Positions 19,383-27,958 of a stretch of DNA of 64,000 bases are shown here, one piece after another. A program made the position numbers and the translations under genes. Origin of the DNA: Bacillus sp. NTK071. GTDB taxonomy: Bacteria > Bacillota > Bacilli > Bacillales > Guptibacillaceae. The first letter of the stretch is position 1. The number at the start of each line of letters is the position of its first letter. Under the pieces are notes generated by a model. It did no database searches, was not told where the DNA came from, and saw nothing but the letters and a program-made list of their open reading frames with translations. The stretch lies in NCBI RefSeq assembly GCF_017303315.1, contig NZ_JAFKOI010000009.1, positions 62,001 to 126,000 on the forward strand, in the 5' to 3' direction.

Positions 19383-21167
19383 TTACACTGTGTAACGCTG
19401 GTTATTAAGGATAGTAGCAGCAATTTCTCGCTTCTTAGCAATAACGTTAATTGGTGTATAACGCGTTAGCTTACGTAGCGCAGAAATCATCATTCGAAGA
19501 GTATCACCAGTTTCAACAGCAAGTAGTGTTTCCTTCGCATGTGCTTCAATTCTATTGAAAGCTTCTTGACAGAATACTTGGGTAAGAAGTAGCTTATTCT
19601 GTTGCTTCTCAGCACTAGATTTGTTCAATGCTTTTTCGGTACGTAATACAGCAGATTCCATAGAATAGATCTCGCTCACGATATCAGCAATGTTTGATAG
19701 AACTTCTTGCTCTTTATCAAGTGCTTTACCGTATTTCTGAACTGCCGTTCCTGCTGCCATTAGCATAACCTTTTTAGCCATTGCAACAAGGTACTTCTCT
19801 TGCTCAAGCGGTGCGTCGCCAATTTCTTGAGGAGTCAGCATCATCAGTTCTTCTTGAAGTGCCGTTGCTTTCTCAAGTAATGGAAGTTCACCTTTCATCG
19901 TTTTACGGATTAGCGTTCCTGGAACGAGAAGACGATTAATCTCATTTGTTCCTTCAAAAATACGGTTGATCCGTGAGTCGCGATACATTTTCTCTACTTC
20001 ATACTCAGACATAAATCCGTATCCACCATGAATTTGAACAGCTTCGTCTACTACGTAGTCAAGCGCCTCAGAAGCAAATACTTTATTTAGTGAACACTCG
20101 ATAGCATATTCAGCAATAGCTTCAGCTACCTTCGCTCCATCTTTTTGTTCCTCATCTGACAGCTTCCCTAGCTTCTGTTCAAAAAGACCACCAGTACGAT
20201 AAGTAGAGCTTTCTGTTGCGTAAGTTGCAACAGCCATGTTCGCAAGCTTCTCTTGGATTAAAGAGAACTTTGCAATTGGTGTGTTAAATTGTTTACGCTC
20301 AGTTGCGTATTTAGCAGAAAGCTCGATACCACGCTTCATTCCACCAATTGTACCTACTGCAAGTTTATAACGACCAACATTCAGAATGTTAAATGCAATA
20401 ACGTGACCTTTACCAGCTTCACCAAGAAGATTCTCTTTTGGTACAGCTACGTCATCTAGGATTAGAGTTCTTGTAGAAGAACCTTTAATACCCATCTTCT
20501 TCTCTTCTGGACCTGTTGAAAGTCCTTTCGAATCGCGTTCCACGATGAATGCTGAGAAGTGCTCTCCATCAATTTTTGCATAGACGATAAAAACATCGGC
20601 AAATGCTGAGTTTGTGATCCATTGCTTTTCACCACTTAGAAGGTAATGAGTTCCTTCTTCGTTTAGCTTAGCTGTCGTTTTGGCACCAAGTGCATCAGAT
20701 CCAGAACCAGGCTCAGTTAGAGCATATGCCGCAATCATTGCTCCTGAAGCAAGACCTGGAAGATACTTTTGCTTTTGCTCTTCATTACCAAAGAAAACGA
20801 TTGGAAGAGAACCAATTCCAACATGTGCACCATAGCTTAATGAGAACGAACGAGCGCGAGCGAACTTCTCTGTAATAACAGAAGAACTAATTTTATCAAG
20901 ACCAAGACCACCGTATTCTTCTGGTACGTCTGCCCCTAGCAGTCCTAGATCACCTGCTTTTTCTAAAAGCTTACGAGAAATTTCGAATTCGTGTTCTTCA
21001 ATCTTATCAAGCTCTGGAACAACTTCTTTAATAACAAAGTCTTCTGTCGTTTTCCCCATCATCACATGCTCATCAGAGAAATCCTCCGGTGTGAAAATGT
21101 CCTCAGCAGATGGGTCCTCAACTAGAAAGCTCGCACCTTTAATAATTTTGTTCATTGTATTAGACAT
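19383..21167 (-). CDS. fadE: Acyl-CoA dehydrogenase
   Basis: 594-aa FAD enzyme for the first step of fatty-acid beta-oxidation. Seen: AYALTEPGSGSDA (about 150-162), KQWITNSAFADVF, GGMKRGIELSAKYATERKQF, and the active-site region IHGGYGFMSEYEVEKMYRD with the catalytic Glu candidate shortly after. The C-terminal 180 residues extend beyond the classic 380-aa fold, as in the FadE/YusJ group. It is third in the fadN-fadA-fadE operon. The start has GGGAGGAAC upstream. Confidence 0.94.
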   Translation of the reverse strand: MSNTMNKIIKGASFLVEDPSAEDIFTPEDFSDEHVMMGKTTEDFVIKEVVPELDKIEEHEFEISRKLLEKAGDLGLLGADVPEEYGGLGLDKISSSVITEKFARARSFSLSYGAHVGIGSLPIVFFGNEEQKQKYLPGLASGAMIAAYALTEPGSGSDALGAKTTAKLNEEGTHYLLSGEKQWITNSAFADVFIVYAKIDGEHFSAFIVERDSKGLSTGPEEKKMGIKGSSTRTLILDDVAVPKENLLGEAGKGHVIAFNILNVGRYKLAVGTIGGMKRGIELSAKYATERKQFNTPIAKFSLIQEKLANMAVATYATESSTYRTGGLFEQKLGKLSDEEQKDGAKVAEAIAEYAIECSLNKVFASEALDYVVDEAVQIHGGYGFMSEYEVEKMYRDSRINRIFEGTNEINRLLVPGTLIRKTMKGELPLLEKATALQEELMMLTPQEIGDAPLEQEKYLVAMAKKVMLMAAGTAVQKYGKALDKEQEVLSNIADIVSEIYSMESAVLRTEKALNKSSAEKQQNKLLLTQVFCQEAFNRIEAHAKETLLAVETGDTLRMMISALRKLTRYTPINVIAKKREIAATILNNQRYTV

Positions 21168-21206
21168 GCTTGTGTTCCTCCCTTTTCATCGTTATAAATC
21201 TTCACT

Positions 21207-22382
21207 TTAAAGAATTTCAAACACACCGGCAGCACCCATTCCGCCACCAATACACATCGTTACGACACCGAACTGTTCTCCTCGTCTCTTCATCTCATGA
21301 ATCAAACTAAGTGTAAGCTTCGTACCCGTACATCCTAGTGGATGACCAAGTGCAATCGCACCTCCATTAACATTTACCCTGTCTTCATCAAGACCGAGCT
21401 TTCGGATTACTTGAAGTGACTGCGATGCAAATGCTTCATTTAATTCAAAAAGACCAATGTCTGATAGCTCAAGACCAGCTAGTCGAAGCGCCTTAGGGAT
21501 CGCTTCAATTGGTCCAACACCCATGATTTCAGGTGCTACACCAGCAACTGCAAAAGATCGGAATTTCGCCATTGGCGCTAGCCCTTCACTTTCTGCTTTC
21601 TCACGATCCATCACTAGAACGCTTGCAGCGCCATCACTCGTTTGTGATGAATTCCCGGCAGTTACAGATCCTCTTACGTTAAAAGCAGGTCGTAATTTTG
21701 CAAGTACCTCTAATGAAGTATCTGCACGAACGCCTTCATCCTGAGAGAAAAGGAATTTCTTCTCCTGAAGTTTGTTTTTCTCATCAACCCATCGTTTTGT
21801 TACTTCGACAGGTACGATTTCATCATTAAATTTACCGTCTTTGATTGCCTGTGCTGCACGTTGGTGACTTCTTAGAGCAAAGGCATCCTGATCTTCTCTG
21901 CTAATTTCAAAGCGTCTTGCTACTTCTTCTGCCGTGTGTCCCATTCCCATAATGTACTCTGGCTTTTCTTGTACAAGAGTAGGATTTGGTTTAATCACAT
22001 GCCCACCCATTGGGATAAGACTCATAGTCTCTACACCACCGGCAATGATCGTTGCCGATTGACCAAGCATAATTCGCTCCGAAGCATATGCAATACTTTG
22101 AAGTCCAGATGAACAATAGCGATTGATTGTAATAGCAGGAACAGTCTCAGCAAGCCCTGCTCGTGCACTTATCATTCGAGCCACATTTAGCCCTTGTTCT
22201 GCTTCTGGAATGGCACATCCCATAATGACATCATCTATCTCACCATCATATCCGCCCGCACGCTTCAACGTTTCGGCAACCGTAATCGCTCCTAGGTCGT
22301 CGGGACGCATTTCAGCAAGGGTTCCACGATTTGCTTTTCCAACAGGTGTTCTAGCACCAGATACAATAACTGCTTCTTTCAT
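21207..22382 (-). CDS. fadA: Acetyl-CoA acyltransferase (3-ketoacyl-CoA thiolase)
   Basis: 391-aa thiolase for the last beta-oxidation step. The acylated Cys is in RYCSSGLQSIAYAS (about 92), and the C-terminal catalytic residues lie in NVNGGAIALGHPLGCTGTK and VVTMCIGGGMGAAGVFE. ATG at 22382 has GGAGGG upstream with good spacing. It is 19 nt from fadN and 39 nt from fadE on the same strand. Confidence 0.95.
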   Translation of the reverse strand: MKEAVIVSGARTPVGKANRGTLAEMRPDDLGAITVAETLKRAGGYDGEIDDVIMGCAIPEAEQGLNVARMISARAGLAETVPAITINRYCSSGLQSIAYASERIMLGQSATIIAGGVETMSLIPMGGHVIKPNPTLVQEKPEYIMGMGHTAEEVARRFEISREDQDAFALRSHQRAAQAIKDGKFNDEIVPVEVTKRWVDEKNKLQEKKFLFSQDEGVRADTSLEVLAKLRPAFNVRGSVTAGNSSQTSDGAASVLVMDREKAESEGLAPMAKFRSFAVAGVAPEIMGVGPIEAIPKALRLAGLELSDIGLFELNEAFASQSLQVIRKLGLDEDRVNVNGGAIALGHPLGCTGTKLTLSLIHEMKRRGEQFGVVTMCIGGGMGAAGVFEIL

Positions 22383-22401
22383 CAAACTTCCCTCCTCCAT
22401 A

Positions 22402-24798
22402 CTAGTTGCGCAGCGGTTTTCCTTTTACTAACATGTGCTGCATTCTTGCTTGCGTTTTTGGCTCTCCTAGCAGGCTGAGGAACGCTTCGCGCTCAAGATC
22501 TAGAAGATATTGCTCATCTACATAAGTGCCTTCTTTAACTTTTCCACCAGCAATGACGTGCGCAAGCTTTTCTGCAATCTTTAAATCATGATCTGATAAG
22601 TAGCCGCTCCACTTCATCGTTTTCGCTCCCATTAGCATAGCTGCGTATCCAGCTTCTCCAGCTACAGGAATCTTCTTAGCTACCGGTGGCTGATATCCCT
22701 GCTCAGCAAGGAAAAGCACCTTTTCTTTCGCATCATGGAGAACATGATCTGCATTTGCACTAATGCCGTCTTGAGGACGAATGAACCCTCGTTCCTGGGC
22801 TTCATGTGCGGATGTTGAAACCTTCGCCATTGCAATTGTTTCAAATACGTTTGCTGCAATATCGGTAAGGTTTACATTTACGCCAGGAGGAATTTGTTCA
22901 AGCTGGCGTAAGTAAAGTTCTTTATTACCGCCTCCGCCAGGAATTATTCCAACGCCTACTTCGACAAGTCCCATATAAGTTTCAAATGATGCTTGAATGG
23001 ATGCAGCAGGCATACACACTTCTGCCCCACCACCAAGTGCCATCTGGAAAGGTGCTGCAACGACCGGTTTCTTCGAGTAACGAATACGTCCCATTGACTG
23101 TTGGAACTTCCTTGCAACCATTTCAATTTCGAAGAAGTTATCATCCTGAGCCTCCATCAACATATATGCAACGTTAGCTCCAACACAGAAGTTTTTCCCT
23201 TGGTTACCAATTACAAGCCCTTCGAAATTTTTCTCCGTTTCATCAACTGCTTCGTTAATCATTTGGAGAATATCCATTCCGATTGCATTGTTTGGTGAGT
23301 GGAATTCAAGTCCAGCTACCCCATCTCCAAGGTCAAGAAGTGTGGCACCTGTGTTCTTTTTAATCACCCGATCCTGAGCTTTTAGCCCTTTAAGGTGAAT
23401 AATTTTTTTACTCTCTACTACTTTTTTGTGATCACCTTTATGGTAGAATGATTGACTTCCACCGTCCTGGTTGTAGAAGGAAGTAATACCTGAAGCGAGC
23501 ATCTCGTCTACCCATGCTGGAATCGTTTCGCCTTCATCCTTCATACGTGCAACTGACTTTTCCACTCCGAGTGCATCCCATGTTTCAAAAGGACCCATCT
23601 CCCAGCCAAAGCCCCATTTCATGGCACGGTCGACTGCATCGATATCATCAGCAATTTCGTATACCTTCTCTGCCGAATAAAGCAATACAGGTTTCATAAT
23701 GTTCCAGATTAACTCACCAGCGCGATCATTCGCATACGCAAGCGCTTTCAGTTTATCTGCTTTGGATTTGGCCTGCTTACTTGCCTCTACAGACGCCGTC
23801 TTCAATTTCTGTCTCTGTTCGTATTCCATAGTAGAAGGGTTTAATTCGAGAATTTCGCTTCCTTTTGCTCCTTTTTTCTTTACAAAGAAGCCTTGCCCTG
23901 CTTTAGCTCCAATCCATCCTTGTTCCTTCATTTGTTGCATAAAGTCAGGAATGCGGAAAACTTCTTTCTCTTCACCTTCTACTTGATCGTAAACATTGTT
24001 CGCAACGTGGATAAATGTATCAAGTCCTACAACGTCAAGCGTTCTAAATGTTGCACTTTTTGGTCGGCCTATAGCTGGACCTGTTATAGAATCAACTTCT
24101 CCAACAGAGAAATTACGAGCTAACATCTCCCTAACCGTTACGAGAAGACCGTATGTTCCAATTCGATTGGCAATAAAGTTTGGCGTATCCTTGGTTTCTA
24201 CTACACCTTTACCAAGTACATCCTCACCAAATGTCTTCATATATGAAAGCACTTCAGGACTTGTGTCCTTTGTTGGGATCACTTCAAGAAGCTTTAAATA
24301 ACGAGGCGGATTAAAAAAGTGTGTGCCTAGAAAATGCTTTCTGAAATCCTCGGATCGCCCTTCAGCCATTGCCTCAACAGAAATACCTGAGGTGTTTGAG
24401 CTAACAATCGTTCCAGGACGTCTGCATTCATCAACTTTTTTGTATACTTTCTTTTTGATTTCTAGATTTTCAACTACAACTTCAATAATCCAATCAACTT
24501 CTTTAAGTCGCTCCATGTCATCTTCCATATTCCCTGCTTCAATTAATTGAATATGGTCTTTCTTAGAAAGTGGTGCTGGCTTTTGCTTCTTCAGCTTCTC
24601 AATCGCATCAGCTGCAAGGCGGTTTCGAACTGCCCGATCTTCAAGCGTCAGGCCCTTTGCTTTTTCTTTTTCATTCGGTTCTTTTGGTGCAATATCTAAT
24701 AAAAGACTTGGTATCCCTACATTCGCCAGGTGGGCGGCAATGCCTGATCCCATTACTCCTGCTCCTAATACAGCGACTTTATGAATGCTACGTGTCAT
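22402..24798 (-). CDS. fadN: 3-hydroxyacyl-CoA dehydrogenase / enoyl-CoA hydratase
   Basis: 798-aa bifunctional enzyme. The N-terminal NAD-binding motif is GAGVMGSGIAAHLAN (about 12-26), the HFFNPPRYLKLLEVIP segment carries catalytic residues, and the hydratase-like domain is C-terminal (about 490-700; GNQGKNFCVGANV, FQMALGGGAEVCM). This dehydrogenase-then-hydratase order is that of Bacillus FadN and the reverse of E. coli FadB. First gene of the operon, behind a FadR-type site. Confidence 0.95.
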   Translation of the reverse strand: MTRSIHKVAVLGAGVMGSGIAAHLANVGIPSLLLDIAPKEPNEKEKAKGLTLEDRAVRNRLAADAIEKLKKQKPAPLSKKDHIQLIEAGNMEDDMERLKEVDWIIEVVVENLEIKKKVYKKVDECRRPGTIVSSNTSGISVEAMAEGRSEDFRKHFLGTHFFNPPRYLKLLEVIPTKDTSPEVLSYMKTFGEDVLGKGVVETKDTPNFIANRIGTYGLLVTVREMLARNFSVGEVDSITGPAIGRPKSATFRTLDVVGLDTFIHVANNVYDQVEGEEKEVFRIPDFMQQMKEQGWIGAKAGQGFFVKKKGAKGSEILELNPSTMEYEQRQKLKTASVEASKQAKSKADKLKALAYANDRAGELIWNIMKPVLLYSAEKVYEIADDIDAVDRAMKWGFGWEMGPFETWDALGVEKSVARMKDEGETIPAWVDEMLASGITSFYNQDGGSQSFYHKGDHKKVVESKKIIHLKGLKAQDRVIKKNTGATLLDLGDGVAGLEFHSPNNAIGMDILQMINEAVDETEKNFEGLVIGNQGKNFCVGANVAYMLMEAQDDNFFEIEMVARKFQQSMGRIRYSKKPVVAAPFQMALGGGAEVCMPAASIQASFETYMGLVEVGVGIIPGGGGNKELYLRQLEQIPPGVNVNLTDIAANVFETIAMAKVSTSAHEAQERGFIRPQDGISANADHVLHDAKEKVLFLAEQGYQPPVAKKIPVAGEAGYAAMLMGAKTMKWSGYLSDHDLKIAEKLAHVIAGGKVKEGTYVDEQYLLDLEREAFLSLLGEPKTQARMQHMLVKGKPLRN

Positions 24799-24814
24799 AG
24801 CGAACCTCCCCTGT

Positions 24815-24832
24815 TGAATGAATGCTCATTCA
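24815..24832 (-). promoter_or_regulatory. FadR-type operator
   Basis: TGAATGA-N4-TCATTCA perfect inverted repeat between the promoter and fadN. It matches the Bacillus FadR box (TGAATGAntanTCATTCA), so long-chain acyl-CoA should derepress the operon. Confidence 0.88.
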
Positions 24833-24875
24833 TTTTTAGTTCAAAAAAAAGAGCGAGATTATTTCCTCTGTTTAT

Positions 24876-24904
24876 ACTATAAAATATATTCTGAAATTTA
24901 GCAA
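24876..24904 (-). promoter_or_regulatory. Promoter of fadN-fadA-fadE
   Basis: Minus-strand TTGCTA (24899-24904), 17-bp spacer, TATAGT (24876-24881). The FadR box lies downstream of the predicted start point, a roadblock position. Confidence 0.65.
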
Positions 24905-24979
24905 TATGATGCGAGGATTTTTTTGACAAATTTCATTCTTTTTCAAATTGGTTGAAAGCGGACATTGGTCCGCTCTCCT

Positions 24980-25894
24980 TTATTTCATCATTCCTTTTAG
25001 AACAAATGCTACGTTTGCTGGACGTTCAGCAAGACGTCTCATAAAGTAACCATACCAATCTTTCCCATAAGGAACATACACTCTCATCTTATAGCCGTCT
25101 TTAAGAAGATCTTCCTGCCGATCTACACAGATACCATATAACATTTGAAATTCAAATTGACTACGCGGAATATTATATTCCTGAACAAGCTTCTTCGTGT
25201 ATTCGATAATCTGATCATCATGTGTTGCAATCGCAGTATAATTCCCATTCAATAAATGCATTCTTATAATCTTCTTAAAGTTCTCATCCACATCTTTTTT
25301 GTCTGGAAAAGCAACTTTAGGTGACTCTTTATAAGCACCTTTTACTAGTCTCAAATTAGGAGAAAATTCGTTCAAATTTGCTACATCATCAGCTACTCGA
25401 TAGAGATAGGCCTGAAGAACTGTACCAATGTTTCCAAACTCTTTCTTAAGCTCAGTAAACATCTCAATTGTCTTGTCGCATCTTTCGAAATCTTCCATAT
25501 CAATTGTGACAAAAACATCGTGCATATCGGCGGCTTCAAGAATCTTGCGCATGTTCTTTAATGTCATATCATAATCAATGTCTAGTCCCATTGACGTTAG
25601 TTTAAGTGAAAGCTGTGAATCAAGGTTCTCTGCAGCAATTCGTTCGATTGCTTCGATACAATGTTTCGTCATTTCGTCAGCTTCTGCTGCGTTATCAACA
25701 AATTCGCCAAGGTGATCAATTGTGACAGATAGACCTTTTTGGTTTAACTTCTTAATCGCATGAACAGAGCTATCAAGAGAAGCACCTGCTACAAAACGAC
25801 TCGCCCCAAAACGCATACCGTATCGCTTGGCTACTTTAGTGGCTACTCTGTTCTTCCCCATGTATAAAAAGAAATTACGCATTACTTGTTCCAT
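24980..25894 (-). CDS. fadM: Proline dehydrogenase
   Basis: 304-aa FAD enzyme that oxidises proline to pyrroline-5-carboxylate. The TIM-barrel motifs include LSVTIDHLGEFVD, LSLKLTSMGLDID, LRLVKGAYKES and QFEFQMLYGI; the C-terminal RVYVPYGKDWYGYFMRRLAERP binds proline. ATG at 25894 is preferred (GGAGGGG 5 nt upstream). The B. subtilis orthologue next to fadN is called fadM (yusM). No pyrroline-5-carboxylate dehydrogenase gene is nearby. Confidence 0.92.
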   Translation of the reverse strand: MEQVMRNFFLYMGKNRVATKVAKRYGMRFGASRFVAGASLDSSVHAIKKLNQKGLSVTIDHLGEFVDNAAEADEMTKHCIEAIERIAAENLDSQLSLKLTSMGLDIDYDMTLKNMRKILEAADMHDVFVTIDMEDFERCDKTIEMFTELKKEFGNIGTVLQAYLYRVADDVANLNEFSPNLRLVKGAYKESPKVAFPDKKDVDENFKKIIRMHLLNGNYTAIATHDDQIIEYTKKLVQEYNIPRSQFEFQMLYGICVDRQEDLLKDGYKMRVYVPYGKDWYGYFMRRLAERPANVAFVLKGMMK

Positions 25895-26109
25895 CATAAC
25901 CCCTCCATGAAAACGCATACATTGCGTCATAAAAATATATAGTGGAGAAAAACGGCATATAAACCCAAAAACCGCCATATTTCGCCTTTAATGCTATTCT
26001 ACCATGTTATGCTATGAATAGGTCTATATTTGATAGATTTTCTCTTGAATTAATTCTGTTAAATAATGACTGTTTTATCTAACAATACCCTATAAAACCA
26101 AATCTAAAA

Positions 26110-26340
26110 GGCTCTTTTCGTAAACTTTGTGGCTATAAGGGTAGAGGTTGATTTCCGCTACAGGATGCTCGCTTTCCGCGGGGCGGGCGCTGAGCCTCCT
26201 CGGCGCAAGAACATCGCCTGCGGGGTCTCACCTGTCCCGCTAGTCCCGCAGGAGTCGAGCATCCTTCCGCTCCAATCAGCTAAGTGGGCACATTTACACA
26301 GAAAATTCTTTCAAAAGTAAGAATTTTTTAGAAAAGACCC
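26110..26340. repeat. Composite intergenic repeat, copy A (core-containing)
   Basis: 231 bp. Outer ends GGCTCTTTTCGTAAAC and AGAAAAGACCC form imperfect inverted repeats. The inner core begins GGATGCTCGCTTTCCGCGG, ends CGAGCATCC and is strongly palindromic. It is bounded on both sides by TTCCGCT. The right arm contains the conserved AAATTCTTTCAAAAG. No coding capacity. Confidence 0.85.
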
Positions 26341-26490
26341 ATTTAAAAACATAGAGATAGAATAGTATATTTCATTCTTTACTTAGTTGATACTTTAATA
26401 GCCCTTATCAAAATGGTTTTTCATTGCAATTGTAGCTATAAAGCGGGTGTTTTCCGCTAAAATCACCTTTGAATGTAAGTTTCTATGAAA

Positions 26491-26720
26491 GGCTTTTTTC
26501 GTAAACATTGTTGCTATAAGAGTGAGGGATTTCCGCTCCAGGATGCTCGCTTTCCGCGGGGCGGGCGGTGAGCCTCCTCGGCGCACAAAAACATTGTGCC
26601 TGTGGGGTCTCACCTGTCCCGCTAGTCCCGCAGGAGTCGAGCACCTTCCGCTCCAATCAGTCATGTTTGATTCTTTATTCAAAAATTCTTTCAAAAGCAA
26701 CTATCTTTGAGAAAAGAGCC
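26491..26720. repeat. Composite intergenic repeat, copy B (core-containing)
   Basis: 230 bp. Ends GGCTTTTTTCGTAAACATTG and GAAAAGAGCC; same core flanked by TTCCGCT. The spacer inside the core differs from copy A (ACAAAAACATTGTGC, itself a small hairpin). About 26400-26480 also resembles a decayed left arm (GTAGCTATAAAG...TTTCCGCT). Confidence 0.85.
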
Positions 26721-26765
26721 TTATAAAAAAACCTCTTAAATCAAAAAATCATTAGAAAAAAGACA

Positions 26766-26796
26766 ACAAAAAAGAAACCAGGTTAACCTGATTTCT
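26766..26796 (-). terminator. Terminator after yusU-like gene
   Basis: AGAAACCAGGTT / AACCTGATTTCT stem followed by T-rich sequence on the minus strand. Confidence 0.8.
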
Positions 26797-27063
26797 TTAA
26801 TCTGATTTACGTTCTTCCTGCGTTTTGCGATGCTCTTCATTCATGGTCTTGATCTCAGACACTAGCTCTTTCATTGCATCTTTCGCTTCAGGATATGTTT
26901 GATTCCAATGCTTTGCAAGCGGCGGCATTGTCTTAGATAGATGTGTGTACATGGCCCAGATTTTCACTTTCTCCTTAAGCTCATCATTGCTTTCACCTAG
27001 GAGCAGTTCTGTATACTTTTCCATTAACCCATCGACTTGTTCCTGAAGTGTTTCTATACTCAT
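26797..27063 (-). CDS. yusU: Conserved hypothetical protein, YusU type
   Basis: 88-aa soluble, highly helical protein with many Glu/Lys (LLLGESNDELKEKVKIWAMY; YPEAKDAMKELVSEIKTM). It resembles the YusU (DUF2573) family and lies on the same side of fadM as in B. subtilis; function unknown. ATG at 27063 has GGAGTGA 5 nt upstream. Confidence 0.65.
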   Translation of the reverse strand: MSIETLQEQVDGLMEKYTELLLGESNDELKEKVKIWAMYTHLSKTMPPLAKHWNQTYPEAKDAMKELVSEIKTMNEEHRKTQEERKSD

Positions 27064-27108
27064 TTCAATCACTCCAATCACGAGCAGAATATCCTGATTA
27101 TAACATAG

Positions 27109-27441
27109 TTAATGTGATACTCGACCGTTCAACTGTAGATCTCGTAACCTTCCGTAATCAATTCGTTCCTGATTTTCTTTAATAGCTATAATCAATTCTT
27201 CAATGAGTACTTTCTCGTCTGTCACAATAAAAAAGCGACATGAAATCATTGCAAAGTCTCCGAAAAATGCCTTACACCCAGCATATCTTTTTGCATCTCG
27301 AACGGGCTGATATGGAAAAATGAAATTTCCGCTCTGCTCAAAACCCGGGTCAAGAGGATGGTCTTCAAGTTTCTTAATCAACTCACGGATGGTTAACTCA
27401 CGACCGTGTTCATTTTTCCCTATTTCAATTATTTCTAGCAA
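27109..27441 (-). CDS. Hypothetical protein
   Basis: About 110 aa, not recognised. It begins LLEIIEIGKNEHGRELTIREL and has a central GNFIFPYQPVRDAKRYAGC segment; no membrane segment. A TTG at 27441 fits GGGGGA with 6-nt spacing better than the ATG at 27447, which abuts the site. Position next to yusU suggests co-transcription. Confidence 0.6.
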   Translation of the reverse strand: MLEIIEIGKNEHGRELTIRELIKKLEDHPLDPGFEQSGNFIFPYQPVRDAKRYAGCKAFFGDFAMISCRFFIVTDEKVLIEELIIAIKENQERIDYGRLRDLQLNGRVSH

Positions 27442-27531
27442 GGTCATTCCCCCTTCTTAAAGAGGATTCGTAGAAACTCTGTTGTGATAGAGGGCAGAAC
27501 GTTGGAAACAGTCGAATCCTGTTAAATAAAA

Positions 27532-27661
27532 CGCTGTTTTCGTAGATGTTTTTTTGTAGGCATGGTTGCTATAGGAGAGAGTTAATTTCCGCTTCAATTA
27601 GCGAAGTGTGGCTTTCTAGCAAAAACTCATTCAAAACCAACTCTTATCTTAGGAAAGAGCC
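27532..27661. repeat. Composite repeat without core (copy E)
   Basis: 130 bp. Left arm CTGTTTTCGTAGATG...GGTTGCTATAGGAGAG, a single TTTCCGCTTCAATTAGCG junction, and right arm ending AGGAAAGAGCC. It equals the core-containing form with the core and one TTCCGCT removed. The rest of 27442-27958 holds an AGTGAG/CTCACT inverted repeat (27732-27765) and no ORF. Confidence 0.65.
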
Positions 27662-27958
27662 TTTCAAAAAGGATGTTGTTATTGAATTTAAAAAAAGCCA
27701 GGGAAATCCCTGACTCAATATGGGCCACATAGAGTGAGTTTTGCGAAGGGGGGGACCTAACCTCACTCTTACCTTATCTTATGTTCTATAGTATAAGTTG
27801 GCTGGACAAGTACCATGGTACAAACATGGAATTTTCATATTATTCTACTCTATATACATGTTGTGAGTATAAGCTACACACATTCATACATGCTTGTAAG
27901 AAGTGCTACGTTTATAATAGAAAATAAAAGAAGGTTCGTTCATCATGGGGGGATTATT

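Noticed and set aside
22123-22431. Frame of 102 residues opposite fadA
   Set aside because: Shadow of the thiolase gene; other frames in fadN and fadE are similar.
26129-26710. Open frames in the GC-rich repeats (also at 34443 and 53086) sharing an FRGAGAEPPRR-like peptide
   Set aside because: The shared peptide follows from the conserved palindromic DNA. Start sites lack ribosome sites and the frames end at random outside the core.
27732-27765. Riboswitch or attenuator before the CrtI-like gene
   Set aside because: Only a short AGTGAG/CTCACT inverted repeat around a G-run; no known aptamer motif and no T run.
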